Source: Tanytarsus gracilentus (taxonomy: Eukaryota > Arthropoda > Insecta > Diptera > Chironomidae). Taken from it: a DNA stretch of 64,000 nt. Every line of letters starts with the position of its first letter. Within the stretch, counting starts at the first letter, position 1. The DNA lies in assembly GCA_038502055.1 (NCBI GenBank), contig JAXRKN010000040.1:868001-932000 (forward strand), written 5' to 3'. The position numbers and the translations under genes were made by a program. Under the pieces are notes generated by a model. The model did not search any database, was not told where the DNA came from, and was given only the letters and a program-made list of their open reading frames with translations. Positions 40,868 through 53,476 of this stretch are shown piece after piece.

Positions 40868-41216
40868 TCCACCTGTTGGGTTACGCTAAAAATGGACATT
40901 AGGGGCACTACTGGCCGGGGAGGAAGGGATAGACATTCCTCAAATATATCAATCCTTTCGATTCCTATACAATACGAAAAAAAAAAAAAAAAAAAAAAAA
41001 TGGCATTTAGGGCTGTCCATGGCACGACCTGTGGTCATGACCCTCAAATACCTAAAATAGCAATCATTTATAACCTACTTGGCGCGAATTAGAAGTCTCT
41101 AGCTATCTCAGGAGCCGAGATCTCGATGGAACAGAAACAGACAGACAGAAGACAGACAGACGGACGGAAATAGGCGCATATAAGTGTTACACCACTTTGT
41201 GGGTTACACTAAAAAT
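40868..41216 (+). mobile_element. copy B of the inverted-repeat element family, nested or rearranged
   Basis: The right part (41080-41216) aligns with copy A at 11.6 kb: GAAGTCTCTAG, GACGGA, GCATATAAG, CCACTTTG then GGGTTACACTAAAAAT. A second terminal fragment in the same orientation (TGGGTTACGCTAAAAAT at about 40876-40892) lies to the left, so two ends are stacked in tandem. Between them are a 24-base A tract (40977-41000) and a CAGA/GACGGACGG run (41136-41168). No coding sequence is present. The left inverted end is not recognisable, so the copy is truncated or mosaic. Confidence 0.55.
40977..41000 (+). repeat. poly(A) tract, 24 bases
   Basis: An uninterrupted run of 24 A inside the repeat cluster. 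It could be the tail of a retroposed fragment or simple expansion. Confidence 0.9.
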
Positions 41217-42348
41217 AGGGCGTTGCTGATTAGGAATGTGTTTCATTAAAAGTTGCAACCTGCGAATTGCCTCATAATTAAATTAGTTAAATTGAAAAAT
41301 AATAATAAATTTTCAAGGGCTGAAAGGTTGTAAATTTTTTTATGAGTTTTCATCACTCGCAATTTGTGATAAGGTAAATTGCGGTTAACCTTGAGTGCAA
41401 TTTTTTTCTTACGTAACTAAAGGAAGTTCGCAAATGAAACAAAGAGCGATTTTTCACTTTTCATGAAAAATGCCGAAGCTGCTTAAGGGAAAATTTTCTA
41501 TTTCATGACAGATGCGCCAATATAAACTGCACATTTCTCAGCGCATATTCATCGTCATCATCATCAGTGAAAAATGCACAAATACAAATTCTTCCTCATG
41601 CGAATGTATGTGAACGATGAAAAAGCTCTTCCTCATATTGAATTTTAGAGAAGGATGCAGAACTTTTACACATGTACGAGCAGCATCATCACTGATATTA
41701 TGAAGAGGGAAAACATTATCGGGAATAATGTAGGTCAGTGAAGAGAGAGAGACGACGCGAGTGTTCACGAATGCAGTCTAGATTTTCTGTTTCGCTTGCA
41801 CACACACACACGTTGTCCTAGGCTTCTGGTTGTGATGCTGCGATATTGATTTTCATGCAACCGAGAGCGTTTTCCATTTCGTCATTAAAAGCGAAAAAAA
41901 GGGAAGAATTTCACTTCCATTTAAAATTAGAGACGCAGTGCGTCTTAATATTTGAAGAGACGGCCTTGGGATACAAAAAAAAGCTGATGAATGGAAGTTT
42001 TGGGAAAAATATTTATTTTAAGTATTAACTGAAGTGTGTGTGTAAGAGAGAGAGAACAAAGTTCTGTTATTGATCGAGCGCGGGCGGCAAATGGTTGAAT
42101 GTCTAGGTCATGCTACTTGGAAAAGAGGAGGAAGCACTAACAATAATAAAATGGCATTGAGTTCTCTTCATTCTCACACGATTTTTAGTCGCTGATCAAA
42201 GTTGCATTGAAAAACTTTCCTTTCTTCTTCTTCCTCTTCTCACTTATGAGGACACGAGAGTCCTTGCAAGTCCTTGACACAATCAGTAACATACGAATTA
42301 AAAACTATTCTTTATTTATTTTTCTTGCAGATCTAAATAAAATAAGCA

Positions 42349-45300
42349 ATGACAGAGACAAGTTCATCGCGAGGTGCTGCGTCACCGACCAACAATTCAC
42401 TACAGCATGATTACGACATCACTCGAATGCGAGAGGATGATTTTGAGCGATTAGCCGTCTACATTGTGCCCGATGTTCCGTGCGAGCGTGGCTGTCAGAG
42501 TCGGGCTGAGAAAACCCTCCCAAGAAGTTTGACTCTAAAAGCGTCGCTAGCTCTCTCCACACCAACTCATCCGGTAAGAATTGCAATAAATTTTTTTTTT
42601 ATCTTTTTTACTCATATATTTTTTATAAATTGACAGGTTGAAGGTGTATGGTCGACAGGAGTCATTCCAAAAGGCACTCGATTCGGTCCATTCGAAGGAC
42701 TCCGTGCATCAAGTTATCCCAGTGACAAATCCTCATGGAGATACTTCTGGAGGGTAAGTTTCAGAACTTTCAATGCCACATTCTCTCACATATACTTTGT
42801 CGTTTCTATCGCTGCTGACAAATAATCTAGATAAAAATTTATCGTTAAGCTTCTTTACACACTTTAAAAAGAAGCTTTTCAAGTATATTCTTAATCTTCT
42901 TTGAGGAATGTTTGAAATATCTCCAAGTAGAAGTTGGCATTTCATTTTAAGCTTTTGAACTATTTGTAAATTTTTTCAAACTAATGATGAAAGTAATTTT
43001 TTAATGACTGAATCATAAATCAACTCTTGTTGTACATTTTCTCGTCCTTGTATATAAAAATTTATTTCTAAAAATCTTTTTCTCTTTCTTTTTTTATTTT
43101 TCATGTTCTTCCTTCTTCTCTCTGTCGATGATCAATCTCAATCATCTGCTCTATTTTAACAAAAATCTCGACTATAATAATTAATTTTGATTAACACCTT
43201 GTGTAAAAAAATATAAACAGGTTCAGGAATTGAGGCACGTTTCATATGGAAATATAAAGGTATTAAATTGTAGTTAATAATTTCTTATGTGCAGAAGAGT
43301 AATGCGATGCAGTTCTAGCGAAGACGAGTGTAAATAAACATGTGAAAATGCCAGAACTGCCCTTGAAATTGCTCACTCTCGCTCTCACACTTCTAGACTC
43401 TTTTTAAACTAATTGAAGAAAATAATTTTAAAAATGTTGCACTATTGTGGAACTAATGAGTACTTTTTTCTCTCTCTCTTTCGCTCAATTATCTCCAGAT
43501 TTTCAAAGATAGTGACTTTTACTACCTTGACGGCTCCGATACGTCACACGCAAATTGGATGCGATTTGTTGCATCCGCATATAATTTAAGGGTGATGAAT
43601 CTTGTGGCGTGTCAGCATCAAGAACACATCTACTTTTACACAATACGTGATATTATGCCAAATGAGGAATTGATGGTGTGGTATTGTCGAGACTTTGCAA
43701 AACGCATGGGCTACGACATTGATCCGGAGCGTGCGACTTATTCGATTTGTAAGGAGGAGACTCTAAAGAAGGCATATTCGATGCCAAAAACTAAAATCTC
43801 TCCCGAAGTCGCTTACAATCATATGAAATATGTAATGGGCTTGCACTTGCCGACCCTAAAGCGACCACTTACTCCAAATTCAGCTGTTGTTCTTCCCCCT
43901 CCCACACCACAACAACAACAACAGCAGCAACCACAAGCCGTATCTCATCATTCACCATCTCGCCAGCATCATCCACAGCAAGTGGCAACCCATCAAACCG
44001 TACTGAACTTACGAGAATCTCATGAAGTGCGTGATAGATCACCAATTAGAATAATGATCCATGAAAATGGAACGACTCGTGTAGAGACAGAGACTGCAAA
44101 GCCCGAGAAAGAGGAAGGCTCACCGAAGGAGGCCTATGAACATCAACAACTGACACCAAATGATGGTTCGGTGAGGTCGGATGAGGGTTATCATAGTAAT
44201 TATCATGATGAAGGATTTACGCCACCCGAAGATTCGAGTGATAGTGAAAGTGACACAAACTATGTCCTCGACTGCTCACAGAAGACTATTGAACCGAAAG
44301 AGACTGCTGTATCATCGAAAAATGGCGAAGGAGTTTTTATTGCTGGCGATGGCAAAAATGATTATCGTAAGGTGAAAATGAAGATGCCATTAAAGTATGA
44401 ATTTAAGAATAAGAATATTTCAAAATCGCCGCAACAATGTGATGCTGAAGGCGATGCTTTGATGGCTGAGGAAGAGACGTCGGTGATTCAGATGAAGCGT
44501 GAAACGGCCACGAGTACGGTAATCGTGTTGGAATCCTCAACAAATACCATAATTCCAATAACAAAACCATACTATGAGGCTGAGACAACGTCGCCCGAAC
44601 GAAATGCTACTGCGGCTTTCATGCGCTACACGCCACCCACATCAAGCATCCTCGAAACCATTTTGACTGGCAATAGACTTCAGGAGCAAGACTCATCGAG
44701 GAGGCAACCCAATGCCACACCACCGCCCACATCACCAACTGAAATGGCATATTCATATAAGAAATCGCATCGATATGGAAATGCCTGCAGTCCCGACTCA
44801 AGTTCCAATCCTCAGCAACAATCGTCGCTAAACATTCACCCGCCATCACCGCCACAAATTCTCGTTCCAAGTCGAAATCATCAGACGACAATTGAGGGCG
44901 TGAATGGAAGTAACCCATCGCCGCCGACATTAATTTATGTCAATCAAGCACAAATTCCACCGTACGAGAACCAAAGAACGTCTCCATCGTATACTTATAG
45001 TATTTACTCGAATGGTAACTTGGTGACATCAAACAATAATCACTTATCGACATCGTCAAATGGCTCTTATTCGCCGCCATTAAATAATGGACAATATGAG
45101 CGACTAACATCGTCATCAGATGCACCAATGCATCCATTTGCCAACAGTAGTCAATTGCCATTGTCACATCCTCTTCTAACTCCACTTCAGCATATATCAA
45201 CGGCACGCGATTCACGTTCACCGCACTCGCCGTCTTGCAGCTTATCACCAGATGGTGAAAGCTATTCACGCAGTGGAAGTCCTAACTCGCAAGAGTCCCT

Positions 45301-46406
45301 CTCACGGGGATACAAGAGTCTACCTTATCCACTGAAGAAACGTGATGGAAAGATGCACTATGAGTGCAATGTTTGCTGCAAAACTTTCGGTCAACTATCA
45401 AACTTGAAGGTGCACTTGAGAACTCACAGCGGAGAGCGTCCATTCAAATGCATGCAATGTACAAAGTCATTTACACAACTCGCACATCTACAAAAGCATC
45501 ATCTCGTGCATACGGGAGAGAAGCCTCATCGTAAGTTGATTAATTGTTTTTTTTGAAATAAAATCGTTAAATTTTTAAATTTATTCAGAATGTGACATTT
45601 GTAAGAAACGATTCTCATCAACATCCAACTTGAAGACTCACTTGAGGCTCCATAGTGGTCAGAAGCCCTACGAGTGCGACTTGTGTCCACAGAAATTTAC
45701 TCAATTTGTACATCTCAAACTTCATAAGCGACTCCATACCAATGATAGACCATACGTTTGTCAGGTAATTTTTTTTAAAATAAATTTAACAAATTATAAT
45801 TTAAGACATTTTCTTTTTAATAGGGCTGTGATAAAAAATATATCAGTGCGTCGGGATTGCGAACACATTGGAAGACGACGAGTTGCAAACCCAATAACCT
45901 TGAAGAGGAAATGGCTATGGCAGAAATGGCCACGAGCGAATATTTGGGTGAGTATAAAATGAGAAAATTTCACGCAGAAATTTTGATTGTTTAAAATTAA
46001 TTTTCTAGGTGACAAAGATCAAGATATGGAACGTGAACGAGAATTTTATGAATATCAGCATGAATCGCCGCCTCATCAACCACAAACTGTTCATCTTTCG
46101 CCAACTCATCCCCACCTAAGACACGTTGGTCATCCGCAAACATCAATAATTTGCATTCAGTCACCACTAAATAATCCTTCCCCGCAACCATCAAATATGA
46201 CCGCCAGTAATCCATCATCACAAAGTCCAGCAGTACAAAATCACACATCACAGTCGATGAGCGAGCATCACATGCATGAAATTCACGTGAAGAAAGAAGC
46301 CCATGCGTTGCAAGGTCAAACACATTATCAGCATCATCAGCAAAATTCAGAAATGCGACCGAGCGTAATTGAATCAAATCAACCGATGGTAATTGAATGC
46401 ACATAA
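42349..46406 (+). CDS. Blimp-1: Blimp-1 / PRDM1 PR-domain zinc-finger transcriptional repressor
   Basis: A nuclear DNA-binding repressor; in flies it is ecdysone-induced and times ftz-f1 expression, tracheal and cuticle development. Coding exons are 42349-42573, 42637-42753, 43499-45530, 45589-45764, 45824-45947 and 46009-46406, all with GT/AG ends and compatible phase, giving 1023 residues. The PR/SET domain covers about residues 40-178 (IPKGTRFGPFEGL, WRYFWR, NWMRFV, VWYCRDFAKRMGY). A long Ser/Pro/Gln-rich linker carries a short Q run near 43910. YKSLPYPLKKRDGK precedes five zinc fingers from Cys737: four C2H2 and a last C2HC spanning the exon 4/5 junction, as in PRDM1. The start ATG is fixed by in-frame stops between the acceptor at 42330 and the ATG. 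Upstream non-coding exons must exist. TTC26 follows tail to tail. Confidence 0.97.
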
Positions 46407-47010
46407 GCGAACACATTTCTAAAATGATGAAAAGGTGAAAATGAATACACGCAGAATGATGTAAAGTTTTTTTTCGCTAAAAAAAGAACCTGCTAGAAAA
46501 TAGTAAAAAGTGATGCTTAATTTAGTGTTGTACATAATGTCCGTTCTTGTTGTGTTTTAGCCTTTTTAAAAACGATCGAAAATGTGGAGATGAAATTTTT
46601 ATGGTCGAAATTTGTTAAAAAATTGAGCGGGGATACGAACATGAACTTTTAGTCGCCATGTGTGTGAGAAACTTTTTATTACCATAGAATTTTTAGCACT
46701 TATCATCATCAAACGCTATTTGAGTATTTTTTGATACGAAAAAGTTTTTTTTATTATAATTTTTCATTACGGAAAATCAAAGTTTTTAGCTCATTGTAGG
46801 AGCATAAGATACAAACGAGACTATAATAATTTAATGATAAAGTTGACTGATAATTTAGAAAACATGGCGAACATTTTTCTTAGAGTTTAGTTTTTCTTCT
46901 TTTTATTTTGGAAACATTATGCAGGTGAAACTTTAAAATCTTTCTTTTGGAATAATTGAATGAACATATAAAATTGAGCAATATATTAAAGGATCAAATA
47001 AAACATTTTT
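46407..47010 (+). terminator. Blimp-1: Blimp-1 3' UTR and poly(A) signal
   Basis: AATAAA at 46997-47002 lies 590 bases after the stop. A Pumilio-type octamer TGTACATA is at 46529-46536, and a second (TGTAGATA) is at 47043-47050 just beyond this signal. I saw no let-7 seed match (CTACCTC) in this UTR. Confidence 0.5.
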
Positions 47011-47050
47011 TTTTTTCGGATGCATAACCTGTCATGATAAAATGTAGATA

Positions 47051-48908
47051 AGAACACAGCAACAATATTTCACATTTTTCTATTCGATGAAGAGAAATAA
47101 AAAACATGGAACAATATTTGACATAACGATAATTAATTAAGTGAATACCAATAATAATTAAAGTAAAATAGTGATGAAAAATTCACACGAAACACAGCTG
47201 AAGATTGTGGTGCTTTTAGTAAATGAAGAGTAAAAAATTCAGAAATTTACATAATTATAAAAGAATAATCATAACAAAAAATAGCTTAACAAGATTCTTC
47301 TTTTCCCTTTGTCGGAATATAAAAAATAATTTAAAACTAGTGATAAAAATTTTATACACACATTCAACTATCACAATTCAACAACTCACCTTCGCTGTTC
47401 TCTTACCCTTTCATGAAGTCACAATGTTTTATAAAATAATAGTTATAAAAAATGTACAGATCGATGTGCTCAGCTTTTTGCAATTTTTGATACGACGATT
47501 TGATACGGATTTGATGGAAAAATGCTGAGCTGAATGTTCTCGATGTTGATCTCTTCTTCCTCTAACACCTAAAATATCTTTTAAGCACTTTGTTCTTCCT
47601 TAAACATCATCAACCATTTTTTAAATCGCACAAATTTTTTTAATCACAAAAAATCCCACCGGAATAAGTTTTTGTCCTTATTTGAATGAAAATTGAATTT
47701 TTAATGTTTCTATAAATTCGTTAAAAATAAATTTTTTCCATTAAATTGTAAGTGAAAAAGAGGCTTTAAATAATTTCAATGATCTTTGAATCCAGTTTTA
47801 TAAAAAAAAGTTTAAACTCTTAAATTTTAAGATAAAAAAATCGGAGAATCTGCATTTTAAATTTTAATTGCCAACGGTTGCGTCGAAAACTGCTTTAAAA
47901 ATGCGTTTAAAGAAAAAAATGTGAAATACCAAAAACCAAGAGATAAAGATCGAATTAAATTCACGTATAATTGGTGCCTTCCTTAAAGTAACTTCTTAAA
48001 ATAATTTTTGTTGTATTTCAAAGTTTATTTTAAAAATCCACACTCGCAAACACATTTATAGAACCACATAATAAAGTTTATGTTAAAAAATAAAGAAACT
48101 TTGTTCTATCACATGCATACACCACACATAAACTTTTTTAAGAAGTATAAATTAATTATTCAGTGACTGAAAAAAAACTTATTTGAAGAACTGATAGAGT
48201 AACTAATTATAAATTAAATATGTTTAAAGATAAATCTCATAATGGTAAATAACACTTCAATATATTGTTGGAGACGACATGCTTCGCAGAAATGGATCGA
48301 TAAAAATAAATTAAAATGTATCTGATGAAAGGAGAATAATGAATAAAAAAACATTTTACCTTTTTTAATGTACCTTTTTGGAAGTAAAACTTAAAAATAA
48401 TGAAACATTGCAAATATGCAAAAAAATCGATGAGAGAAATTAAAGTAACTGATTAAAAATACCTTAAAAATATGAAATCGTGTACGCGTAGAAAATCTCT
48501 TAGAAACTTTTAAGGATTTTCAGCTTCAAAATTTCCCCCATTTTCTGTGTTCTTTAAAAACTAATCGGTGATCAGATGTGAAATGATGTTGAGAGAGATA
48601 AAGAAATGTTCATTCATTTATTTGCGTATTCTCAGTCTTGCATGCTGACGTATAGTGAATAATGAAAAACACTATTTTATTACAATAATAATTTAAATGG
48701 TAAAAAACACAAGTGAATATCGTAGCTGTAATAATTTAAATTTCCTATTAAAGAAGAAGAAACATTTTCAAAAAACTTAGATGTAAAAAAATTAAGGAAA
48801 ACGATTAGAAATTTAAAAAGAAATTTGTCTAAGCAGAGAGAAAAAATTTCAAATAAAAAAGAAAAATTTGATTAAAAATATTGGAAATTGAAAAGTGTCC
48901 ACTCAAAA
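47051..48908. other. spacer between convergent genes
   Basis: About 1.9 kb of very AT-rich sequence between the 3' ends of Blimp-1 (+) and TTC26 (-). I see no gene or repeat in it. Confidence 0.55.
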
Positions 48909-48913
48909 AAAAC

Positions 48914-48919
48914 TTTATT
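48914..48919 (-). terminator. Ttc26: poly(A) signal of TTC26
   Basis: TTTATT on + reads AATAAA on -, beginning 22 bases after the stop codon. Confidence 0.6.
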
Positions 48920-48940
48920 TTTTACTTTTTCAGGTCAAAT

Positions 48941-50688
48941 CTATTTTAAAGTGCTTGCATAGCGTCTTAGTGCTCTAAGCATTGCCTCAGCTTGAGAGTT
49001 TGAAGAGTCTCTCAAAAGTGAAATAATTTCACCAACTCCATTTGCCGGAATGCCATTCTTCTTCTTTGTCACTAAATTATGCAATGCTCCCGCGCAAGCA
49101 CCTCGCTTGCCTTCCCAGTATTCAGGGGACGGATCCATTTTTTCCAACATATCAAAAGCTTTTGCTGAAATCCAAAATTCACCAATACGATAGCAGTCAT
49201 TTGCGATGAGTTGAAGCAATTCGAATGCCTCGGGTGTCGTCTCTTTTGTGACAAAAATATTCCAAGCTTGTTCGGCATGTCCACTGTAAATGTGGCATCT
49301 AGCGAGTATCATCGAGAAAGTATGATCGTTTCTTATTTGAGAATTATGGATCTGCATGAGAAGATCTTCAGCTTCTTTATAATAACCGGTTGCAACTTTT
49401 GCTTGAGCATAATTAAAATTAAAAGTGTCGTCGTTTATGAAAAAGCTTCTAATAGAATTTAGATACACGAGTACTTCTTCAAACTGACCATACAGGAAAA
49501 ATGATGATGCCATTGCTTGTCTCCCGGGTATTGTGTCACATTCAGTAGCCGATGCACCAACAAGATGAAGATACTGTTGAGCTTGCTTAGCGTGTTCTTT
49601 CTGCAATTTTAATAAATTTTTTATTATTTTCTTTCACCACTTAAAATCTCACCAATCCAGTCTCCTGATACATGCATGCATGAACGACTCCCTTGAGAAT
49701 ATACTCATGCGGCATTTTAGGTTGAATATCTTTAACGAGTTGATGCGCATCTTGAATCTCATTTCGCTTTAAGTGATGAATTGCAAGGTTTAATCTCGCT
49801 TCGGGCACAATATCAAGTAGTGCCGGTAGAGTTTGCAATGCACCTTCGCCGCTTCGAAATACGACCAGATTGTGCTTGATCAAATCAATGCCAAAAACTC
49901 CGCTGTCGATCAAATGCTTGATATCCTGCTCCGCCGCCTGTCCATTAAACATACGAAACCGATTGCAGGCCTTTAAATTAGCGGCAATGATGCTGTCAGC
50001 GTGATTCGCTAAATAAAGATCGAGAACTTCTTGCGACATGCCAAAGTAGTCGAGTTTGTAGTAACACAGTGCAACATAGACGTTGACAGCGTGCAGATTC
50101 TTATTATCGAGTAAGATTCGTTTATAAATATCGATTGCCTCTTGATATTGACCGCGCAAGTAGTGGAGACCGGCTAATGACAATTGATCTTCGATGACAT
50201 CTCGCAGTGATCCATGAAGCTCCATGAGTCGGTCATCGTCTGTCAATTTGTGTGCCAAATGAAACAACAAGCGAATTTTGAGCGGTGATTCTGGCAGTTC
50301 TTCAACAATTTTGTTTGCCTCCTCGTACATGCCAAGATAAAACATACAAACACCAATGTTCATGGCAATCTCTTTGTTGGATTTTATTGCATCTAAAGTT
50401 TGATATTGTTCCAAACTTTCCTTGTAATTGCCGAGATGAAAATCACAAAATGCAAGCCAGTGAAATTTATCACTTTCTTCTTCTTCATCGTAGTCTTTCG
50501 AGTACTTTAGAACTGTTTTTGCTCCAATATAATCGCGTTTCACTAGAAACTCTTCAAAAGTTGGAATTTGACGCTTTTTATTGGTGGAACTTGCACGCGC
50601 TGATTTAGCCGAGTCGGTTTTAGTTCGTGAGAGAATCTAAGATAAAAATAAGAGTTAATTTGTGTGAATTAAAATATAAATTTACCAT
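48941..50688 (-). CDS. Ttc26: TTC26 / IFT56 (DYF-13) intraflagellar transport TPR protein
   Basis: A peripheral subunit of IFT complex B that helps carry motility cargo along the axoneme; in insects it is expected only in ciliated sensory neurons and sperm lineages. Exons on the reverse strand are 50686-50688, 49653-50636 and 48941-49600, giving 548 residues against about 550 in vertebrates. The first coding exon contributes only the ATG (ATG|GTAAAT). Exon 2 then begins ILSRTK, matching the conserved M-LSR start of the family, followed by a basic linker and PTFEEFLVKRDYIGA. TPR helices run through the protein. Family blocks include LLFHLAHKL, EDQLSLAGLHYLRGQYQEA, NVYVALCYYKLDY, NLKACNRFR, ARLNLAIHHLKR, SATECDTIPGRQAMAS and PEYWEGKRGAC. 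It is head to head with lin-28 (2.8 kb apart) and has a degenerate X-box upstream. Confidence 0.97.
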
Positions 50689-50777
50689 TTTTTAAATGCA
50701 CAAAAATATCTGAAAATTATTTTGTTAGTAATAATGCCATCACCATAGCATCAAGTCACATATGCTGACATTGAAAA

Positions 50778-50792
50778 GTTACATGCGTTGAC
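50778..50792 (-). promoter_or_regulatory. candidate degenerate X-box (RFX site) of TTC26
   Basis: GTTACATGCGTTGAC lies 90-104 bases upstream of the TTC26 start codon. It matches 10 of the 12 positions of the RFX consensus RYYNYY-N(1-3)-RRNRAC, with a three-base spacer and one mismatch in each half. RFX sites at about this distance are usual for ciliary genes. Binding is inferred. Confidence 0.35.
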
Positions 50793-50799
50793 TCTTAGA

Positions 50800-53476
50800 T
50801 GGTGCTAGTGAATCAAATTATGCTCAAAATAGAAAATTTGTACTGGTTTAAACTTAAAAAAATTAAACAACGTATTGTATAAGAGAAAAATCTCGATGAA
50901 AAATTTGGAGTGAAAATTAAATTTTTGTTAGATTTTAGAGATTAAAAATTATTTATTAATTTTGTAAAAAAAAATAATGTTGAATTCTATAGAATTTATT
51001 TAATAATTTAAAAATAAATTTAATATCGAATTTAATTTAAAATCTAATGCACGTGATTAAAATCAAATCATATCGTAATGTTTGACACTCCAGCTGATTT
51101 CTTATCAAAAAATTTACAAATATTTTTGGGAGCTCATTGCGCATTGTTTGTTTACTCAACGGTATGTCACCTCCATATCTCTGATTTCCGGTCTAATTTC
51201 TGTTTTTATGTAAATATTTTGTTAATCGACCAGAGTAAAATGATCCTTAACGATTTTTTCAATGGATTATTGAAAAAATTTCCAAAATCAATCAGTGAAA
51301 GTTTTTACTTTCATGTGAATGAACACAAAAACTTTACGTCAATCTGCATAATTATAATTGGTGTTGTTTGTAAGTTGAAATGAATATAATGAGTGATTGA
51401 CAGTGGACAACGGGGATTGAAAGTAGGGCAAACTATTTTCTATTACATCCCTTAAAAAATAAAAGTAAAGCAAGTTACGCATAAAAATCTCTCTCTCTTT
51501 GGGTATTGGAAAAATGCAATAATGCAGAATAATTGACCGGCGGCAGCAGGCTCTCGCTTTTGAATGATGGACAGCTGGTTTGAGATTATTTTTTTTGTCG
51601 TTAATAGTTGAGGGATTATTATCGAAAATCTATGAATGTTTGGAAACATTAAAAAATATTATGCTTTACTTTTTTAAGGGACATTGAACCTTAAAAGTTA
51701 AGAGGTTTATTATATTTTTATTTTTAATTTGTTTATTAATTTTTTAATACTCAAGAATTAAGAAATTAATAACTAGTATTTGCAATTTTGTAAATCCGAC
51801 AAGAAATCATCAAATCCGTCATTTTGTTGCAAAATTTCAAGAGCATTTGATATGTTAAGCAACCCTCCCGAAATTTTGTATAAAAAATTCTCGAATTCAT
51901 TTTTTATTGGTTGTTTTTTACCGCACAAAAACTTCAATGGTTCATTGCGCAACCCCTAAAGAATGACATTTTTATATTTTGAAAAAATAAAATTAAAAGT
52001 GTTGATTAAAAAATTTACATCCATTTGAAAATGAAAAAATCTGAAAATCAATTAGAGTTATAAAAAACATAATTTTTTGAATTTAGAATCGTGTTGTAAT
52101 TTTGAAACTCATCTTGCATACATAATATTTTCCAACCCTGAAAATTGAATTTCATTCAAAAGCATAAATTTATGTACATTATCATATGAGGGTGAAAAAA
52201 TATAAAATCAAATTGTAACAATAATTATTGATCGATATTGAATCAACGTTTTACATCACACACACTTAACTTTCGCACTTTATTTCATATACACGACAAC
52301 AATGACACACATATACAGAAATTATGACACTCTAAAATATGTTTGAGAAAAATGCGGCCACCCATGATATGAGGAATTTATAGTGCAAACATAAAGTGAT
52401 GAAAAACAGTCGATGCAATGTAAGTGAGAAAAAAATTCACTCGATGATGCATTAGAAGAGCGAACATCAGGAGTAGAAGCTGAATAAAATAATTTTTCTA
52501 ATTAAAAATTTCTTATTAAAAATTAATTATTTGATTGCATTTTAATTTAAAGTTTTTAATTCTAAACCCATTTTTTTCGAATAAACGTTAAATAAATATT
52601 TTATGTGTGTCGAGCGAATTGTAAACATCTCACAACATTTGCCTCAAACATTAACAAATAAAAGAAAAGCATGAATGAAAAAAAACTCAATGAGAAATTT
52701 TTCAAATTCTTTCGATTATTTCTTAATTTAGTTTACGATACATCGGAAGTGAAATTTTCCTCATAAGAATTCATCACGAAAAAGATGTTAAAAAGGAAAG
52801 AAGAAGAGAGTGTTGAGGGAAGGCGGAGCGTTGCCTCAATGTTTTGTTCGAATGCTTTCACGCACAATTTATGTCTTCGACTCTCGAGTCCATTGTGTGA
52901 TATTTTATTTTTATGCATGGTATGCATGGTATTTCTTCTCAAATGTGTGTCTTTTTCAAATGCGTGTATGTATTGTTGTTGTTGTGTAATGTAAATGCTG
53001 TGCGTAAGGAAATCAGTTGTTGAGTGAGACAGTTTACGATGAGATATTGAAGCGAGTAGAAACGCATTTTGTTTTGCGCTCATTTAAGATTTTTTTTTGA
53101 AACCGCGTGTATTTTACCAAAAAATTCTTCATCTATCATAAAAAATCTCGTGTGTATCGCACAGTATTTGAAATAGAAATAAAAATTCTTTGATTTCGTC
53201 ACACGACTGCTCGTTCAAAGATTTTCGATTAAAACGCAGTTACAGTGACCTCGGCCCAGCTCGTTTGTTCTGTTTTGTTGGCGTTTCAATCTTTTGAAAA
53301 AAAAAATAATAAATTTTTTCTACTAACGATAATGTGTGACTCAACTATGACTTTTTAGTTGAAAAAGAAATAAATATAAGAAAAAAATATGTGTTCAATT
53401 TAAGTGTGGGAGGACAACAATGCAACTAAAGAGTTTTTCTTGAAAGCAAAAAGTAGAAGAATAAATTGTGAAAAGT
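50800..53476. other. divergent promoter region between TTC26 and lin-28
   Basis: About 2.7 kb separates the two start codons. It must contain the promoters and the 5' UTR of lin-28. The 230 bases before the lin-28 ATG include a locally GC-richer patch (about 53245-53265). No other gene is supported. An ATG-initiated frame of 101 codons at 51078-51383 shows no family resemblance. Confidence 0.5.

Noticed and set aside
51078..51383. 101-codon ATG frame between TTC26 and lin-28, with a GTATGT donor-like site inside
   Set aside because: The first 30 residues look protein-like, but the rest is noise. No acceptor or partner exon was found.
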